This document shows positions 16,988-27,054 of a stretch of DNA of 48,169 bases, piece by piece; the stretch's first letter is position 1; each line of letters starts with the position of its first letter. Where the stretch lies: positions 1 to 48,169 of the forward strand of contig CALJIG010000065.1 in NCBI GenBank assembly GCA_937974175.1, in the 5' to 3' direction. A program made the translations under genes and the position numbers. The notes beneath the pieces were generated by a model. The model was not told where the DNA came from. It saw only the letters and a list, made by a program, of their open reading frames with translations, and ran no database searches. The DNA comes from an uncultured Ignavibacteria bacterium. Its GTDB lineage: Bacteria > Bacteroidota > Ignavibacteria > Tepidaquicellales > Tepidaquicellaceae.

Positions 16988-18112
16988 GTGTCAGAAATTG
17001 ATGTAAAAAAGAAAATCATAATTGTCAGCCGTTCATTTTTTCCGCAAATAAGTCCGCGATCATTCCGGACAACTGAACTTGTAAAAGAATTTTCCCGTCT
17101 GGGTCACTCCGTTACTTTGTACACTTCAAAAAACAATAGTTCTCATATTGAATTTGAAAAGGAATACGGAGTTACTATTGTAGATATAGGGAAGCCTATG
17201 TTCAAGGAAGTTAATATGAATGTGAACAATAAGTTTCTTCTATTGTATAAGAAGTTACTTCGCAGGGGTTTACTGTGGCTGGCTGAATATCCTGATATAG
17301 GATTGATGTTCCAGATGAAATCGGCATTAAAGAATGTTTCGGGATATGATTTATTAATTTCAATTGCTGCGCCGCATCCGGTTCACTGGGGAACTGCCTG
17401 GGCATGGAATAAAAATAAAAAAATTGCTTCAACATGGATTGCAGATTGCGGCGACCCGTACATGGGAGTTCCATATGAAAAATATAAAAAGCCTTTTTAC
17501 TTTAAATGGCTGGAAAAATCGTTTTGTAAAAATGCTGACTATGTTGCAATAACAAACATTAATATGAAACAAAACTACTACAGTGAGTTTCATAATAAAA
17601 TAATTGAGATACCTCAGGGATTTCAATTTGATAATATTAATACGAACGCTATACCTGATGAAAAAGGAGTGATTAAATTTGCTTTTGCAGGAACACTTAT
17701 GAAGGATGTCAGAGACCCTCAGAAATTTTTGAATTATCTTACTAAAATAAATATCCCCTTCAAATTTAAAATTTATACCAAGCAAACTCATTTAGTTGAG
17801 CCTTACTTAAAAGTTTTAAAAGATAAAATTGAAATTTCAGATTATATACCACGGGATAAACTTATTGCAGAACTTAGTAAAATGGATTTCCTTGTAAATT
17901 TTGAATACGACCCTTTTACACAATCACCAAGTAAACTAATTGATTATTATCTGACAGGCCGGCCTATTTTATCATTGGAGTCAAAAAATTTTGATGAAAA
18001 ACTTATTGATGAATTTTTGAAACGTGATTATTCACGCAAGTTTGAATTAATTGATATACAAAAGTATAATATAAAAAATGTTGCTCAGAAATTTTTGGAA
18101 CATATAAAATGA
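16988..18112 (+). CDS. Glycosyltransferase, GT4-like
   Basis: This 374-residue GT-B enzyme has an N-terminal acceptor domain starting IIIVSRSFFPQISPRSFRTT and a C-terminal donor domain with FAFAGTLMKDVRDP and a FEYDPFTQSPSKLIDYYLTG segment, in which the usual E-x7-E motif is weakly preserved. The start is GTG, with a four-base overlap into wecB. It probably adds one sugar of the repeat unit at the cytoplasmic face; donor and linkage cannot be read from the sequence. Confidence 0.75.
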   Translation: MSEIDVKKKIIIVSRSFFPQISPRSFRTTELVKEFSRLGHSVTLYTSKNNSSHIEFEKEYGVTIVDIGKPMFKEVNMNVNNKFLLLYKKLLRRGLLWLAEYPDIGLMFQMKSALKNVSGYDLLISIAAPHPVHWGTAWAWNKNKKIASTWIADCGDPYMGVPYEKYKKPFYFKWLEKSFCKNADYVAITNINMKQNYYSEFHNKIIEIPQGFQFDNINTNAIPDEKGVIKFAFAGTLMKDVRDPQKFLNYLTKINIPFKFKIYTKQTHLVEPYLKVLKDKIEISDYIPRDKLIAELSKMDFLVNFEYDPFTQSPSKLIDYYLTGRPILSLESKNFDEKLIDEFLKRDYSRKFELIDIQKYNIKNVAQKFLEHIK

Positions 18113-19179
18113 AAATAGTTACAGTTATAGGAGCAAGACCGCAATTCATAAAAGCAGCCGTTGTTTCCCGTGCATTACAAAAAAAGCAGGCAATAGAAGA
18201 AGTTATTATACATACAGGGCAGCATTTTGATAAAAATATGTCTGAAGTATTTTTTGAACAGATGGACATTCCAAAGCCTAAGTATAATCTTAACATAAAC
18301 CGAGTTTCTCATGGTGCTATGACAGGAAGAATGCTTGAAAGCATTGAGGGAATTTTACTTGAAGAAAAACCTGATTATGTTTTGGTTTACGGTGATACAA
18401 ATTCTACTTTAGCAGGTGCTATTGCTGCAAGTAAACTTCATATTCCTATTGCACATGTTGAAGCCGGCTTAAGAAGCTTTAATATGATGATGCCTGAAGA
18501 AATCAACAGGATTTTAACAGACAGAGTAAGCACAGTCTTGTTTTGCCCTACAATAAATGCTGTTAAAAATCTTGAAGACGAGGGATATCGTAATTTCGGC
18601 ACAAAGATAATCAATTCAGGCGACGTAATGTATGATGCAGCTTTATACTATTCCGCAAAGATTTCAGAGTCTCACCAAAAGAATAATGAATATCCTGAAA
18701 AATTTATTCTTGCCACTATACACAGAGAGGAAAACCTTGCTGATAAAGATAGTTTACTTTCAATAATTAACGCATTAAACGATATTCATAAGAACCATAT
18801 TCCGGTGATATTTCCTATTCATCCGGGTACGGCTAAAATTATTAAAGAAGCCGGAATTGTTACAGATTTTAAAACCACCAACCCTGTAAGTTACCTTGAG
18901 ATGATTGATTTGATCAAGGCTTCAGAATTAGTAATTACAGATAGCGGCGGTTTACAAAAAGAAGCATTTTTCTTCGGGAAATTTTGCCTGACAATCAGAG
19001 AACAAACTGAATGGGTGGAGTTAGTCGGGCACAATGTTAATTTTTTAGTTGGCGCAGACAGTAAAAAAATTCTTGATGCATTCAATCGTGTGATAAAAAC
19101 AAAGTTCCCAAATCAGTTAAATTTATACGGAACAGGCAATGCCAGCGATATAATCGCAGAAGAATTATCCAAAGTATGA
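18109..19179 (+). CDS. wecB: UDP-N-acetylglucosamine 2-epimerase (non-hydrolysing)
   Basis: WecB interconverts UDP-GlcNAc and UDP-ManNAc. Motifs of the family are present: GARPQFIKAA (8-17), VYGDTNSTLAGA, HVEAGLRSF, PEEINR and ATIHREEN, with a late TDSGGLQKEA for UDP binding. The length (356) is normal. No WecC-like dehydrogenase is seen in the window, so UDP-ManNAc may be used directly, or a related UDP-2-acetamido sugar may be the true substrate. Confidence 0.9.
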   Translation: MKIVTVIGARPQFIKAAVVSRALQKKQAIEEVIIHTGQHFDKNMSEVFFEQMDIPKPKYNLNINRVSHGAMTGRMLESIEGILLEEKPDYVLVYGDTNSTLAGAIAASKLHIPIAHVEAGLRSFNMMMPEEINRILTDRVSTVLFCPTINAVKNLEDEGYRNFGTKIINSGDVMYDAALYYSAKISESHQKNNEYPEKFILATIHREENLADKDSLLSIINALNDIHKNHIPVIFPIHPGTAKIIKEAGIVTDFKTTNPVSYLEMIDLIKASELVITDSGGLQKEAFFFGKFCLTIREQTEWVELVGHNVNFLVGADSKKILDAFNRVIKTKFPNQLNLYGTGNASDIIAEELSKV

Positions 19180-19242
19180 TTGATTTAAACTATAATATAT
19201 CCATAAAGAATACGTATTCATTAATGTTAATTTAAGCCTAAA

Positions 19243-20493
19243 TTGTCAAGCCGAATAAAAACTGAAAATAATAGTTTTGCATCCTGGATTTTGTTTTTTG
19301 CATCTCCATTCCTCTCTGTAGTTTTTTCTATAAAAAATTTCAGACAACCGTTTGCAAAAAATATGATATGGGCGTTTACAATTTTTTATGGTCTTACTTT
19401 TGTGATATCTGATGAGGGAATGGATTCAAGCCGTTACAAATATAAGTTTATTGATCTCTCCAGAGAAACTATTTCTTTTACTGAATACGCATCAACTTTT
19501 TACGATGAAGAAGGTCAAACTGCAGATGTAGTAGACCCGACAATTCAGTATGTACTTTCAAGATTTACAGATAATCCAAGAATCTTATTCGGAACGTATG
19601 GCTTGATATTTGGTTTTTTCTATTCAAGAAATTTATTCTATATATTAAACCGGCTTCAATCAAAGCTAAAACCCGGTGTTGTGCTTTTGATTGTTTCATT
19701 TGCACTTCTTGCGCCTATATGGGATTTAAACGGCTTCCGGTTCAATACTGCCATACACATATATTTATTCGGGCTTCTCCCATTCCTTTTCGAACAGAAG
19801 AAAAAGTGGATTTGGGTATCTGTCGCTACTATATTTATGCACTTTTCGTGGATTTTCCCGGTACTAATACTGCTGGTATATTTAATAATGGGAAACAGGC
19901 TTTATATTTTCTTTTTCTTTTTTATAATCTCAATGTTTGTATCGGAAGTAAATGTGGGAATCATAGGCAATACGATAGAAGAAAGTTTACCTAAGGTATT
20001 TCACCAAAGGTCAACCGGTTATATAGGAGAGGAAAAGGTTGAAGCATTTAAAGAATTCACTGAAGATAACCGCAACTGGTATGTAACAGCGCACAGGAAT
20101 GCATTGAAATGGGTAATAATTATTTTTATGTCAGTAATTTTCTTTCAAAGTAAAGTTTATCTGAAAGAACATAAAGGAATGCTGCGGCTTCTTTGTTTTA
20201 CTCTGCTCTTTTATGGGTGCGTGAATGTCTCCAGTCTGGTACCTTCCGGCGCGCGATTTATTGTAGAAGCAAATCTTCTGGCCCTTGCATTCATAATTCT
20301 TTATGTACAAAACGGACCTAAAGAAACATTAATAGATAAGTTAATTCCCTTTACTATTCCGGTATTATTATTGTTCATTGTTGTTAAGATACGAATGGGA
20401 TTTGATTCAATAGGCGTAATCTCAATCTTCGGGAATCCTTTATTCCTTTTCTTCTTTGATACAGATGTAGCGCTGATTACATTATTCAAATAA
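19243..20493 (+). CDS. EpsG/Wzy-like polysaccharide polymerase (membrane)
   Basis: This 416-residue protein has many hydrophobic helices and a soluble loop around residues 65-115 carrying DEGMDSSRYKYKF, a pattern seen in EpsG-type polymerases, and a second loop near 250-285. It is the only polytopic polymerase candidate in the locus and fits the job of joining lipid-linked repeat units in the periplasm. The start is TTG. Sequence conservation in this family is low, so the call rests on topology and context. Confidence 0.7.
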   Translation: MSSRIKTENNSFASWILFFASPFLSVVFSIKNFRQPFAKNMIWAFTIFYGLTFVISDEGMDSSRYKYKFIDLSRETISFTEYASTFYDEEGQTADVVDPTIQYVLSRFTDNPRILFGTYGLIFGFFYSRNLFYILNRLQSKLKPGVVLLIVSFALLAPIWDLNGFRFNTAIHIYLFGLLPFLFEQKKKWIWVSVATIFMHFSWIFPVLILLVYLIMGNRLYIFFFFFIISMFVSEVNVGIIGNTIEESLPKVFHQRSTGYIGEEKVEAFKEFTEDNRNWYVTAHRNALKWVIIIFMSVIFFQSKVYLKEHKGMLRLLCFTLLFYGCVNVSSLVPSGARFIVEANLLALAFIILYVQNGPKETLIDKLIPFTIPVLLLFIVVKIRMGFDSIGVISIFGNPLFLFFFDTDVALITLFK

Positions 20494-20572
20494 ATTAAAC
20501 TTATTAGAACTTGTACATAAAAAACAAAATATCATTAAAAGTTATAAAGAATAGAAGGTTGAAAATCCGGGA

Positions 20573-21712
20573 ATGAGTGTAAGTCTAAAACAAAGAGTTG
20601 CAAGAAATTTATTTAATATCCGGGGTTGGAAAACCAAACGCAAAATTGTTGTACTTGAATCCGATGACTGGGGTTCTATCAGAATGCCATCAAAGGACGT
20701 ATATGATAAATTACTTACTTCAGGTATAGAAGTTAATAAATGCAGTTATTGCAAATATGACTCTTTGGAAACAGAAGAAGACTTAAATTCATTATTTGAT
20801 GTTTTATTATCCTGCAAAACCGGTTCAGGTCAACATCCGGTAATCACTGCAAATACCATAGTAGCAAATCCTGACTTTGAAAAAATAAAAGAATCAGATA
20901 ATAAAGAATATTATTTTGAAAATTCCGTAAAGACTTTTGAAAGATTCCCTGACTGTACAAACTCTTTCAATTTGTGGAAAAAAGGCATCGCAGAAAATAT
21001 TTTTCATCCGCAGCTTCACGGACGAGAGCATTTAAATGTACATAGGTGGATGAGTTATCTTCAGGAAGGTTCAAAAGAAACACTTTTTGCTTTCGAAAAT
21101 AATATGTTCGGTATCAGTACAAACGTCTCCAAAGAGAACCGTAGAAGTTATATGGCTGCATTGGATTTTGATGATGAAAAAGAACTAACCCGCCAGAAAG
21201 AAATACTTAAAGATGCGCAGAACATTTTCCAAAGTTATTTCGGGTACAATTCACTTTCTTTTATTGCTCCAAATCACACATGGAGTTCAAAATTAGAACC
21301 TGTACTTTCCGATATCGGAGTAAAATATTTACAAGGAGCTCGTTTTCAGGTAATTCCACATAGTGAAAAAGTTGAGAATAAAAATAAAAAACATTTTACG
21401 GGAGAAAGTAATTCAACAAACCAATATTACTTAGTAAGAAATTCTTTCTTTGAACCGGCGTTAATGTCTTCAAATTTTGATTCCGTTAACAATTGTTTGC
21501 ATCAGATAGATGTTTCATTCAGATGGAATAAGCCTGCAATAATTTCAACACACAGGTTGAATTTTATGGGGAGCATTGTTGAGCAAAACCGGTCACAGAA
21601 CTTATCACTTTTAAAGAAACTTCTTACCTCTATAGTAAAAAAATGGCCTGATGTGGAATTTTTTACATCTGATAAATTGGGTGAATTAATAGCAGATAAA
21701 TCACAAAAATGA
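20573..21712 (+). CDS. Polysaccharide deacetylase-like protein, paralogue 1
   Basis: A 379-residue protein with motif ESDDWGSIR (D31, D32) early and HPQLHGREH at 145-153, then a WNKPAIISTHRLNF segment near the end. These fit a divergent metal-dependent deacetylase barrel. It has a clear paralogue at 27055-28167 with the same order of motifs (ISADDYGNVR, FHGREH, WNAPANIGTHRINF). There is no signal peptide. The stop overlaps the CapA start by four bases, so the pair is coupled. Substrate unknown. Confidence 0.7.
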   Translation: MSVSLKQRVARNLFNIRGWKTKRKIVVLESDDWGSIRMPSKDVYDKLLTSGIEVNKCSYCKYDSLETEEDLNSLFDVLLSCKTGSGQHPVITANTIVANPDFEKIKESDNKEYYFENSVKTFERFPDCTNSFNLWKKGIAENIFHPQLHGREHLNVHRWMSYLQEGSKETLFAFENNMFGISTNVSKENRRSYMAALDFDDEKELTRQKEILKDAQNIFQSYFGYNSLSFIAPNHTWSSKLEPVLSDIGVKYLQGARFQVIPHSEKVENKNKKHFTGESNSTNQYYLVRNSFFEPALMSSNFDSVNNCLHQIDVSFRWNKPAIISTHRLNFMGSIVEQNRSQNLSLLKKLLTSIVKKWPDVEFFTSDKLGELIADKSQK

Positions 21713-22833
21713 TAAAGATACTTATTACAGGAGATTTTTGTCCTATTGGAAAAACGCAGGAGTTAGCTGCGCAAAAAAACTTCGATGCAATATACAATGA
21801 TTTTATGCCTGTTTTAAAAGCAGCAGATTTAGCGGTTACAAATCTTGAATGCCCTTTAATAGATACTGATGTCAGCAGAGCAAAGACAGGTCCTGCACTT
21901 AAAGCTCCTACTTCAACAATTGAAGTCCTGAAACACGGCGGTTTTCATCTTGTTACAATGGCAAATAATCACATAATGGACCAACAGGCACAAGGTCTGA
22001 ACTCCACTATAAAATTATGTGATGAAAATAATATCAGCTATGTCGGTGTAGGCAAAAATCTTGCCGACGCACGGAAACCATTTATAAAAGAAATTAACGG
22101 CAAAAAAATCTGTATCTTGAATTTTGCCGAAAACGAATTTTCAAATACGCATGGAGATTATCCCGGGGCAAATCCGTTATCTCTCGTCTCAAATTTCAAC
22201 GATATAAAAAATGCAAGGAAAGAAGCAGATTACCTTATAGTAATTTTTCATGGCGGCAATGAAATGCACCCTTTACCTAGCCCGCGCGTAAAAGAAACTT
22301 TACGTTTTTTTGCAGACTGCGGAGCAGATGCAGTAATAGCGCATCATACTCACTGTGTAAGCGGTTATGAAAACTACAACGGAACATTAATATTTTACGG
22401 ACTCGGTAATTTTCTATTTGACTATCACAGAAGAAAAGATAATTTATGGACAAAAGGTCTCGCTGTTCAACTGAACTTAGAGGGTTCCAAAGCATCTTTT
22501 GAATTAATTCCCTTTTATCAGAATAAAGACGATATGAACGGAATTCATTTATTAAATAATGATGAAAAAAGAATATTTGAAGATGAATTAAAAAAATTCA
22601 ATTTAATTATCGCAGACGATTCCTTACTGGAAAAAGAATTTCAAAAGTATGTTGAGAAGAAAAAGAAAATGTATTCCCACTATTTAGAGCCTTATACACA
22701 AAGAATTTTACACATTATGCACAGGTACAAACTATTACCCTCATTTTTAAATAAAAGAAAAAGATTGTTATATTTAAATCTTATAAGATGTGAGTCTCAT
22801 AGGGATGTAATTTTAAGGATTTTAGGAAATTGA
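21709..22833 (+). CDS. CapA family metallophosphatase-like protein
   Basis: This 374-residue protein shows the CapA/PgsA motifs GDFCPIG (8-14), NLECPLI, MANNHIMD, VIFHGGNE, AHHTHCVSGYE and FYGLGNFLFDY. The family has a calcineurin-like fold and is known from poly-gamma-glutamate capsule export and attachment. No signal peptide or anchor helix is visible, unlike Bacillus CapA, so it may act in the cytoplasm. It overlaps the following ATP-grasp gene by four bases (TTGA), suggesting the two work together. Confidence 0.85.
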   Translation: MIKILITGDFCPIGKTQELAAQKNFDAIYNDFMPVLKAADLAVTNLECPLIDTDVSRAKTGPALKAPTSTIEVLKHGGFHLVTMANNHIMDQQAQGLNSTIKLCDENNISYVGVGKNLADARKPFIKEINGKKICILNFAENEFSNTHGDYPGANPLSLVSNFNDIKNARKEADYLIVIFHGGNEMHPLPSPRVKETLRFFADCGADAVIAHHTHCVSGYENYNGTLIFYGLGNFLFDYHRRKDNLWTKGLAVQLNLEGSKASFELIPFYQNKDDMNGIHLLNNDEKRIFEDELKKFNLIIADDSLLEKEFQKYVEKKKKMYSHYLEPYTQRILHIMHRYKLLPSFLNKRKRLLYLNLIRCESHRDVILRILGN

Positions 22834-23852
22834 AAATAGCAATACATCATACTAAAGGTACGTTCAGCGATGACTGGATAAAATACTGCGAGAGCAGCAA
22901 AATTCCTTACAAGCTTGTAAACTGTTATGATGATAACATAATTGAAAATCTATCTGATTGCGACGGATTGCTCTGGCACTTTAGTCATAATAATCCTAAA
23001 GATTTTTTATTCGGCAAACAGCTAATGTATTCACTTGAAACAGCAGGTAAGAGTGTTTTTCCCGATTTCAAAACAATGTGGCATTTCGATGATAAAGTCG
23101 GGCAGAAATATTTACTTGAAGCTGTTGATGCTCAAATCGTGCATACTTTTGTTTTTTATAATAAGAGTGATGCAATGAAGTGGTTGAATGAAACTACATT
23201 TCCCAAAGTCTTTAAACTCCGAAAAGGAGCAGGTTCTCAGAATGTACGGTTAATTAAAAATAAGTCCGAAGCCATAAATCTTGTAAATCAGGCTTTCGGT
23301 TCAGGATTTAGACAATATGAAGCTCTTTCAAATTTAAAGGAAAGAGTCCGAAAGTACAGACTGGGAAAAACAAGTTTCAAGGATGTTGCAAAAGGAGTTG
23401 TAAGATTAGGTTATACGACAGACTTTGATAAAACTGCAGGAAGGGAAAAAGGCTATATTTATTTTCAGGAGTTTATCCCAAACAACGATCACGATATCAG
23501 AGTAATAGTTATAGATGAAAAAGCTTTTGCAATAAAACGAATGGTAAGAGAAAACGATTTCCGCGCATCGGGAAGCGGAAATATTTTATTTGAAAAAGAA
23601 CTTTTCAATATTGATACTATAAAACTTTCACTTGACTTGAATAAAAAATTGAACAGTCAGTGTTTGGTTATAGATTATGTATTTAAAGATAATAAACCGC
23701 TTATTGTTGAGATAAGCTACGGCTACACAAAGGAGCCTTACTATAATTGTCCCGGATATTGGGATAAAAATTTGAACTGGCACGAAGGGTCATTCAATCC
23801 TCAGCACTGGATGGTTGATCTAATCACAAAACAAATCGGAAGTAAATTATAA
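22830..23852 (+). CDS. ATP-grasp ligase, RimK-like
   Basis: This 340-residue protein has the ATP-grasp pattern: KVFKLRKGAGSQNV for the phosphate-binding loop, YFQEFIPNNDHDIRVIVI for the central lysine/glutamate strand region, and CLVIDYVFKDNKPLIVEIS for the Mg-binding end. RimK-type enzymes join a carboxylate to an amine using ATP. The TTG start overlaps the capA-like stop, and the next gene begins directly after its stop. I infer that it ligates an amino acid or a related group to a sugar carboxylate or amine. Confidence 0.78.
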   Translation: MKIAIHHTKGTFSDDWIKYCESSKIPYKLVNCYDDNIIENLSDCDGLLWHFSHNNPKDFLFGKQLMYSLETAGKSVFPDFKTMWHFDDKVGQKYLLEAVDAQIVHTFVFYNKSDAMKWLNETTFPKVFKLRKGAGSQNVRLIKNKSEAINLVNQAFGSGFRQYEALSNLKERVRKYRLGKTSFKDVAKGVVRLGYTTDFDKTAGREKGYIYFQEFIPNNDHDIRVIVIDEKAFAIKRMVRENDFRASGSGNILFEKELFNIDTIKLSLDLNKKLNSQCLVIDYVFKDNKPLIVEISYGYTKEPYYNCPGYWDKNLNWHEGSFNPQHWMVDLITKQIGSKL

Positions 23853-24878
23853 ATGCAGGTTAAGAATAAAAAAGTATTGATTACCGGAGCAGCCGGTTTC
23901 ATTGGTTTTCATTTAGTAAAAAAATTAGCGCAAAACAATTTTGATATTACAGGTATAGATAATCTGAATGAATATTATGACCCACAGCTAAAGTATGACA
24001 GACTTAAACAGCTTGGAGTGAAAATTGATGTGAATTCTAAAAATCAATCTTCATTGCAAAGCGAAGTTATACCACATTTCAAATACATAAAAATGGATTT
24101 AATTGAAATGGATCGCCTTTCGGAATTGTTTAAAAAAGAAAAATTTGATATTGTCGTCCATCTTGCAGCACAAGCTGGTGTTCGATATTCTATTGAATCA
24201 CCCGAAGTTTATATTCAGTCGAATATAATAGGTTTTTTTAATATTCTTGAGTGTTCTAAAAATAATAAGGTTAATCATTTAATTTATGCATCCAGCTCTT
24301 CAGTTTACGGAAACAATGAAAAAGTACCGTTCTCTGAAACAGATTCGGTCGACTTCCCTATCAGTATGTATGCTGCAACAAAAAAAAGCAATGAGCTTAT
24401 GGCTCATTCTTATAGTCATATTCATAAATTACCTACTACCGGGTTAAGATTTTTCACTGTTTACGGTCCGTGGGGCAGACCTGATATGGCTGCGTATTTA
24501 TTCACGAAGTCAGTAATGGATGAAACGCCGATTAAGGTTTTTAATAATGGTGAACTTTACAGAGATTTTACGTATATAGATGATATTATCGATGGTATAA
24601 CGAGAGTTGTCGAGCAGAACGATAAGACCGGCTATTCACTTTATAACATCGGAAATAATAAACCTGCTCATTTATTGGAATTCATATCTACAATAGAAAA
24701 ATACACCGGTAAAACAGCTAAAAAAGAACTTTTACCCATGCAGCAGGGTGATGTCTACAAAACTTATGCTGATATCGATGCATTAAGCTCGGCAGTTGGT
24801 TATAAGCCAATCACTGATATAGATGAAGGTATTAAACAATACGTAAACTGGTTCAAAGAATATTACAATACCAAATGA
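23853..24878 (+). CDS. UDP-glucuronate 4-epimerase
   Basis: This extended SDR of 341 residues interconverts UDP-GlcA and UDP-GalA. It has GAAGFIG (12-18), the catalytic pair Y173/K177 in YAATK, and the TVYGPWGRPDMAAYLFT segment characteristic of this subgroup. An extra stretch before residue 75 (IDNLNEYYDPQLKYDRL) is also typical. It gives the locus a uronic acid donor. UDP-glucose dehydrogenase, needed to make UDP-GlcA, is not in the window. Confidence 0.88.
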   Translation: MQVKNKKVLITGAAGFIGFHLVKKLAQNNFDITGIDNLNEYYDPQLKYDRLKQLGVKIDVNSKNQSSLQSEVIPHFKYIKMDLIEMDRLSELFKKEKFDIVVHLAAQAGVRYSIESPEVYIQSNIIGFFNILECSKNNKVNHLIYASSSSVYGNNEKVPFSETDSVDFPISMYAATKKSNELMAHSYSHIHKLPTTGLRFFTVYGPWGRPDMAAYLFTKSVMDETPIKVFNNGELYRDFTYIDDIIDGITRVVEQNDKTGYSLYNIGNNKPAHLLEFISTIEKYTGKTAKKELLPMQQGDVYKTYADIDALSSAVGYKPITDIDEGIKQYVNWFKEYYNTK

Positions 24879-24915
24879 CATTTCAAAGAAATAACCCCCT
24901 ATATTTTATATTGAT

Positions 24916-26787
24916 ATGTGCGGAATAGCAGGACTTATTGTAAAAAATATAGAGAATTACGATTTCACTAAATTTAGAAATTCAACTAAGCTAATGTCGC
25001 ATAGAGGTCCCGACAATTTCGGGGAATACTATGATAAGAATGTTGCATTGTTTCATTACAGGCTTAGTATTTTAGATTTAGATAAACGTTCAAATCAGCC
25101 GTTCTTTAATGAATCAGCTGACAAAACTATTGTCTATAACGGTGAAATTTATAACTATAAAGATTTAGCGCATCAGTATAACTTAAATTTACACACAACT
25201 TCTGATACGGAAGTTATACTTAAAACAATTGATGCAAAGGGAATGAACTCATTACCTGAATGGAATGGAATCTTTGCTTTTGCATTACATGATAAAAAAA
25301 ATAACTCTGTAACGCTGGCAAGAGACAGATTTGGAGTGAAGCCGCTCTATGTTTATGAAAATGATTCTTTCATTGCTTTTGCATCTGAAGCAAAAGTAAT
25401 ATTAAAATGGCTCGATTCCTTTTCAATAAATCTGCAATGTTTATCTGAATATATTTGGTACGGAAACACACTTTCAAATCCTACACTTATAAATAACCTT
25501 AACAAACTTTCGCCCGGCTCATATACAACAATTGATTTAAACAATTTCACAAGCAAGAAAAAAGAATTCTGGTCTATCTCTTCTCAAATTCATCCAAATA
25601 CGGAAGACACGTTAGAGACATCTGTAACAAAAACAAAATCCTTGCTTGAAAATGCAGTAAAGACTCAACTTGTAAGCGATGTACCCATAGGAATATTTTT
25701 AAGCGGAGGAATAGATTCAAGTGCCATTACCGCTTTTGCTTCAAAATATGTTTCAGGAAAACTTAACACTTATTCAGTAGAATACGATTTTAATGTTGGA
25801 GAAGGAAGCGAACTGGCAAAAGCAAAGTCAGTTGCGAAAAAATTCAACACAAACCACCATGAACTAAAAGTTGAATCACATAATATAATAGAAGATTTTG
25901 AATCATTAGTGTTTCAGTATGATGAACCTTTTGCAGACTCAGCTAATTTTCCGCTGTACTTATTAGCCAAGCAATGCAGTAATGATATGACAGTAGTATT
26001 ACAAGGTGACGGAGGTGATGAATTGTTTGCAGGGTACAGAAGATATAAGCTCTTGGGAAATTTAACATTTTGGAGATATAATTCAGTATTACTGAGTAAA
26101 TTACTTCCCGATAAATTTTTAAGATATAGAGCTAAGCGGATGGCTAATACTTTAGAGCAAAAGTCCGATTCATTACGAATGGCATTACTGATGACTCAAA
26201 CTACGACTATGGATATGCCTGATAAAATTTTTAATTCAGAGATTCAAAAAAAATTGTTACTCCAAAGTCCCTTTAAAACTTACGAAGAAAAAAATGAGCA
26301 GTTCATAAAAGAAGATTTAGCTCAAAGAATGTTATACACTGATTTTGAAGTATTATTGCCTCATACTTATCTTGAAAAAGTCGACAAAGCAACAATGTTA
26401 ATGAGTATAGAGGCAAGGGTTCCTTTCCTTGATAATAATTTGACAGACTATGTCTTATCCTTGCCGGCGAAATACAAAATCAAAAGAGGAATAAACAAGT
26501 ATCTGTTAAAAAAGTGTCTTCAGGGAATTATTCCAAATGAAATACTAAATGCACCTAAGCAGGGTTTCAATACTCCTACAAGTACATGGCTGCAAACAAG
26601 TTTATATGAATATGCAAAATCCAAATTCAATTCGCTAAGTGATAACGGTTTTTTAAATAAAAATTACCTGCTGGAATTATTGGAAGAACACAGGAATAAG
26701 GTAAAGAACCACAATATGATTTTATGGCGGGCTTTAGTTTTAGTCGCATGGCTGGATATTTACAAAGATAAATTAATCTTTGAATAA
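24916..26787 (+). CDS. asnB: Asparagine synthase-like glutamine amidotransferase (AsnB family)
   Basis: The N-terminal class II glutaminase begins with the nucleophile C2 (MCGIAGLI) and contains SHRGPDNFGEY and VYNGEIYNY. The C-terminal synthetase domain has the PP-loop FLSGGIDSSA (L262 to S269) and GDGGDELFAGY. The length (623) is normal. In O-antigen clusters such proteins (WbpS type) amidate uronic acids. With the UDP-GlcA 4-epimerase immediately upstream, amidation of a galacturonic acid residue is a reasonable inference, though true asparagine synthesis cannot be excluded. A 267-bp gap follows, the longest inside the locus. Confidence 0.88.
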   Translation: MCGIAGLIVKNIENYDFTKFRNSTKLMSHRGPDNFGEYYDKNVALFHYRLSILDLDKRSNQPFFNESADKTIVYNGEIYNYKDLAHQYNLNLHTTSDTEVILKTIDAKGMNSLPEWNGIFAFALHDKKNNSVTLARDRFGVKPLYVYENDSFIAFASEAKVILKWLDSFSINLQCLSEYIWYGNTLSNPTLINNLNKLSPGSYTTIDLNNFTSKKKEFWSISSQIHPNTEDTLETSVTKTKSLLENAVKTQLVSDVPIGIFLSGGIDSSAITAFASKYVSGKLNTYSVEYDFNVGEGSELAKAKSVAKKFNTNHHELKVESHNIIEDFESLVFQYDEPFADSANFPLYLLAKQCSNDMTVVLQGDGGDELFAGYRRYKLLGNLTFWRYNSVLLSKLLPDKFLRYRAKRMANTLEQKSDSLRMALLMTQTTTMDMPDKIFNSEIQKKLLLQSPFKTYEEKNEQFIKEDLAQRMLYTDFEVLLPHTYLEKVDKATMLMSIEARVPFLDNNLTDYVLSLPAKYKIKRGINKYLLKKCLQGIIPNEILNAPKQGFNTPTSTWLQTSLYEYAKSKFNSLSDNGFLNKNYLLELLEEHRNKVKNHNMILWRALVLVAWLDIYKDKLIFE

Positions 26788-27054
26788 GAATTTTAATTAA
26801 ACCAAATTTGAGCGAGCTGATAAAAATATTTAATTGAACTGTTAGTCCATCCGCAAAGCATACCCCCTAAGCTAACGGAACATTTGAACAGCTAAAAACT
26901 TAGCGTTCATTGTTTAATAATTACTTCTCTTACCTGAAATATTTTCATTTTGATATTAATAAATTCTTATATGAAAATTTTCCTAATGCAAAATGATAAT
27001 ACATACATACTACTAAGGTAACGTAAAATTTAAAACTTCTAATGTAATACAGAA

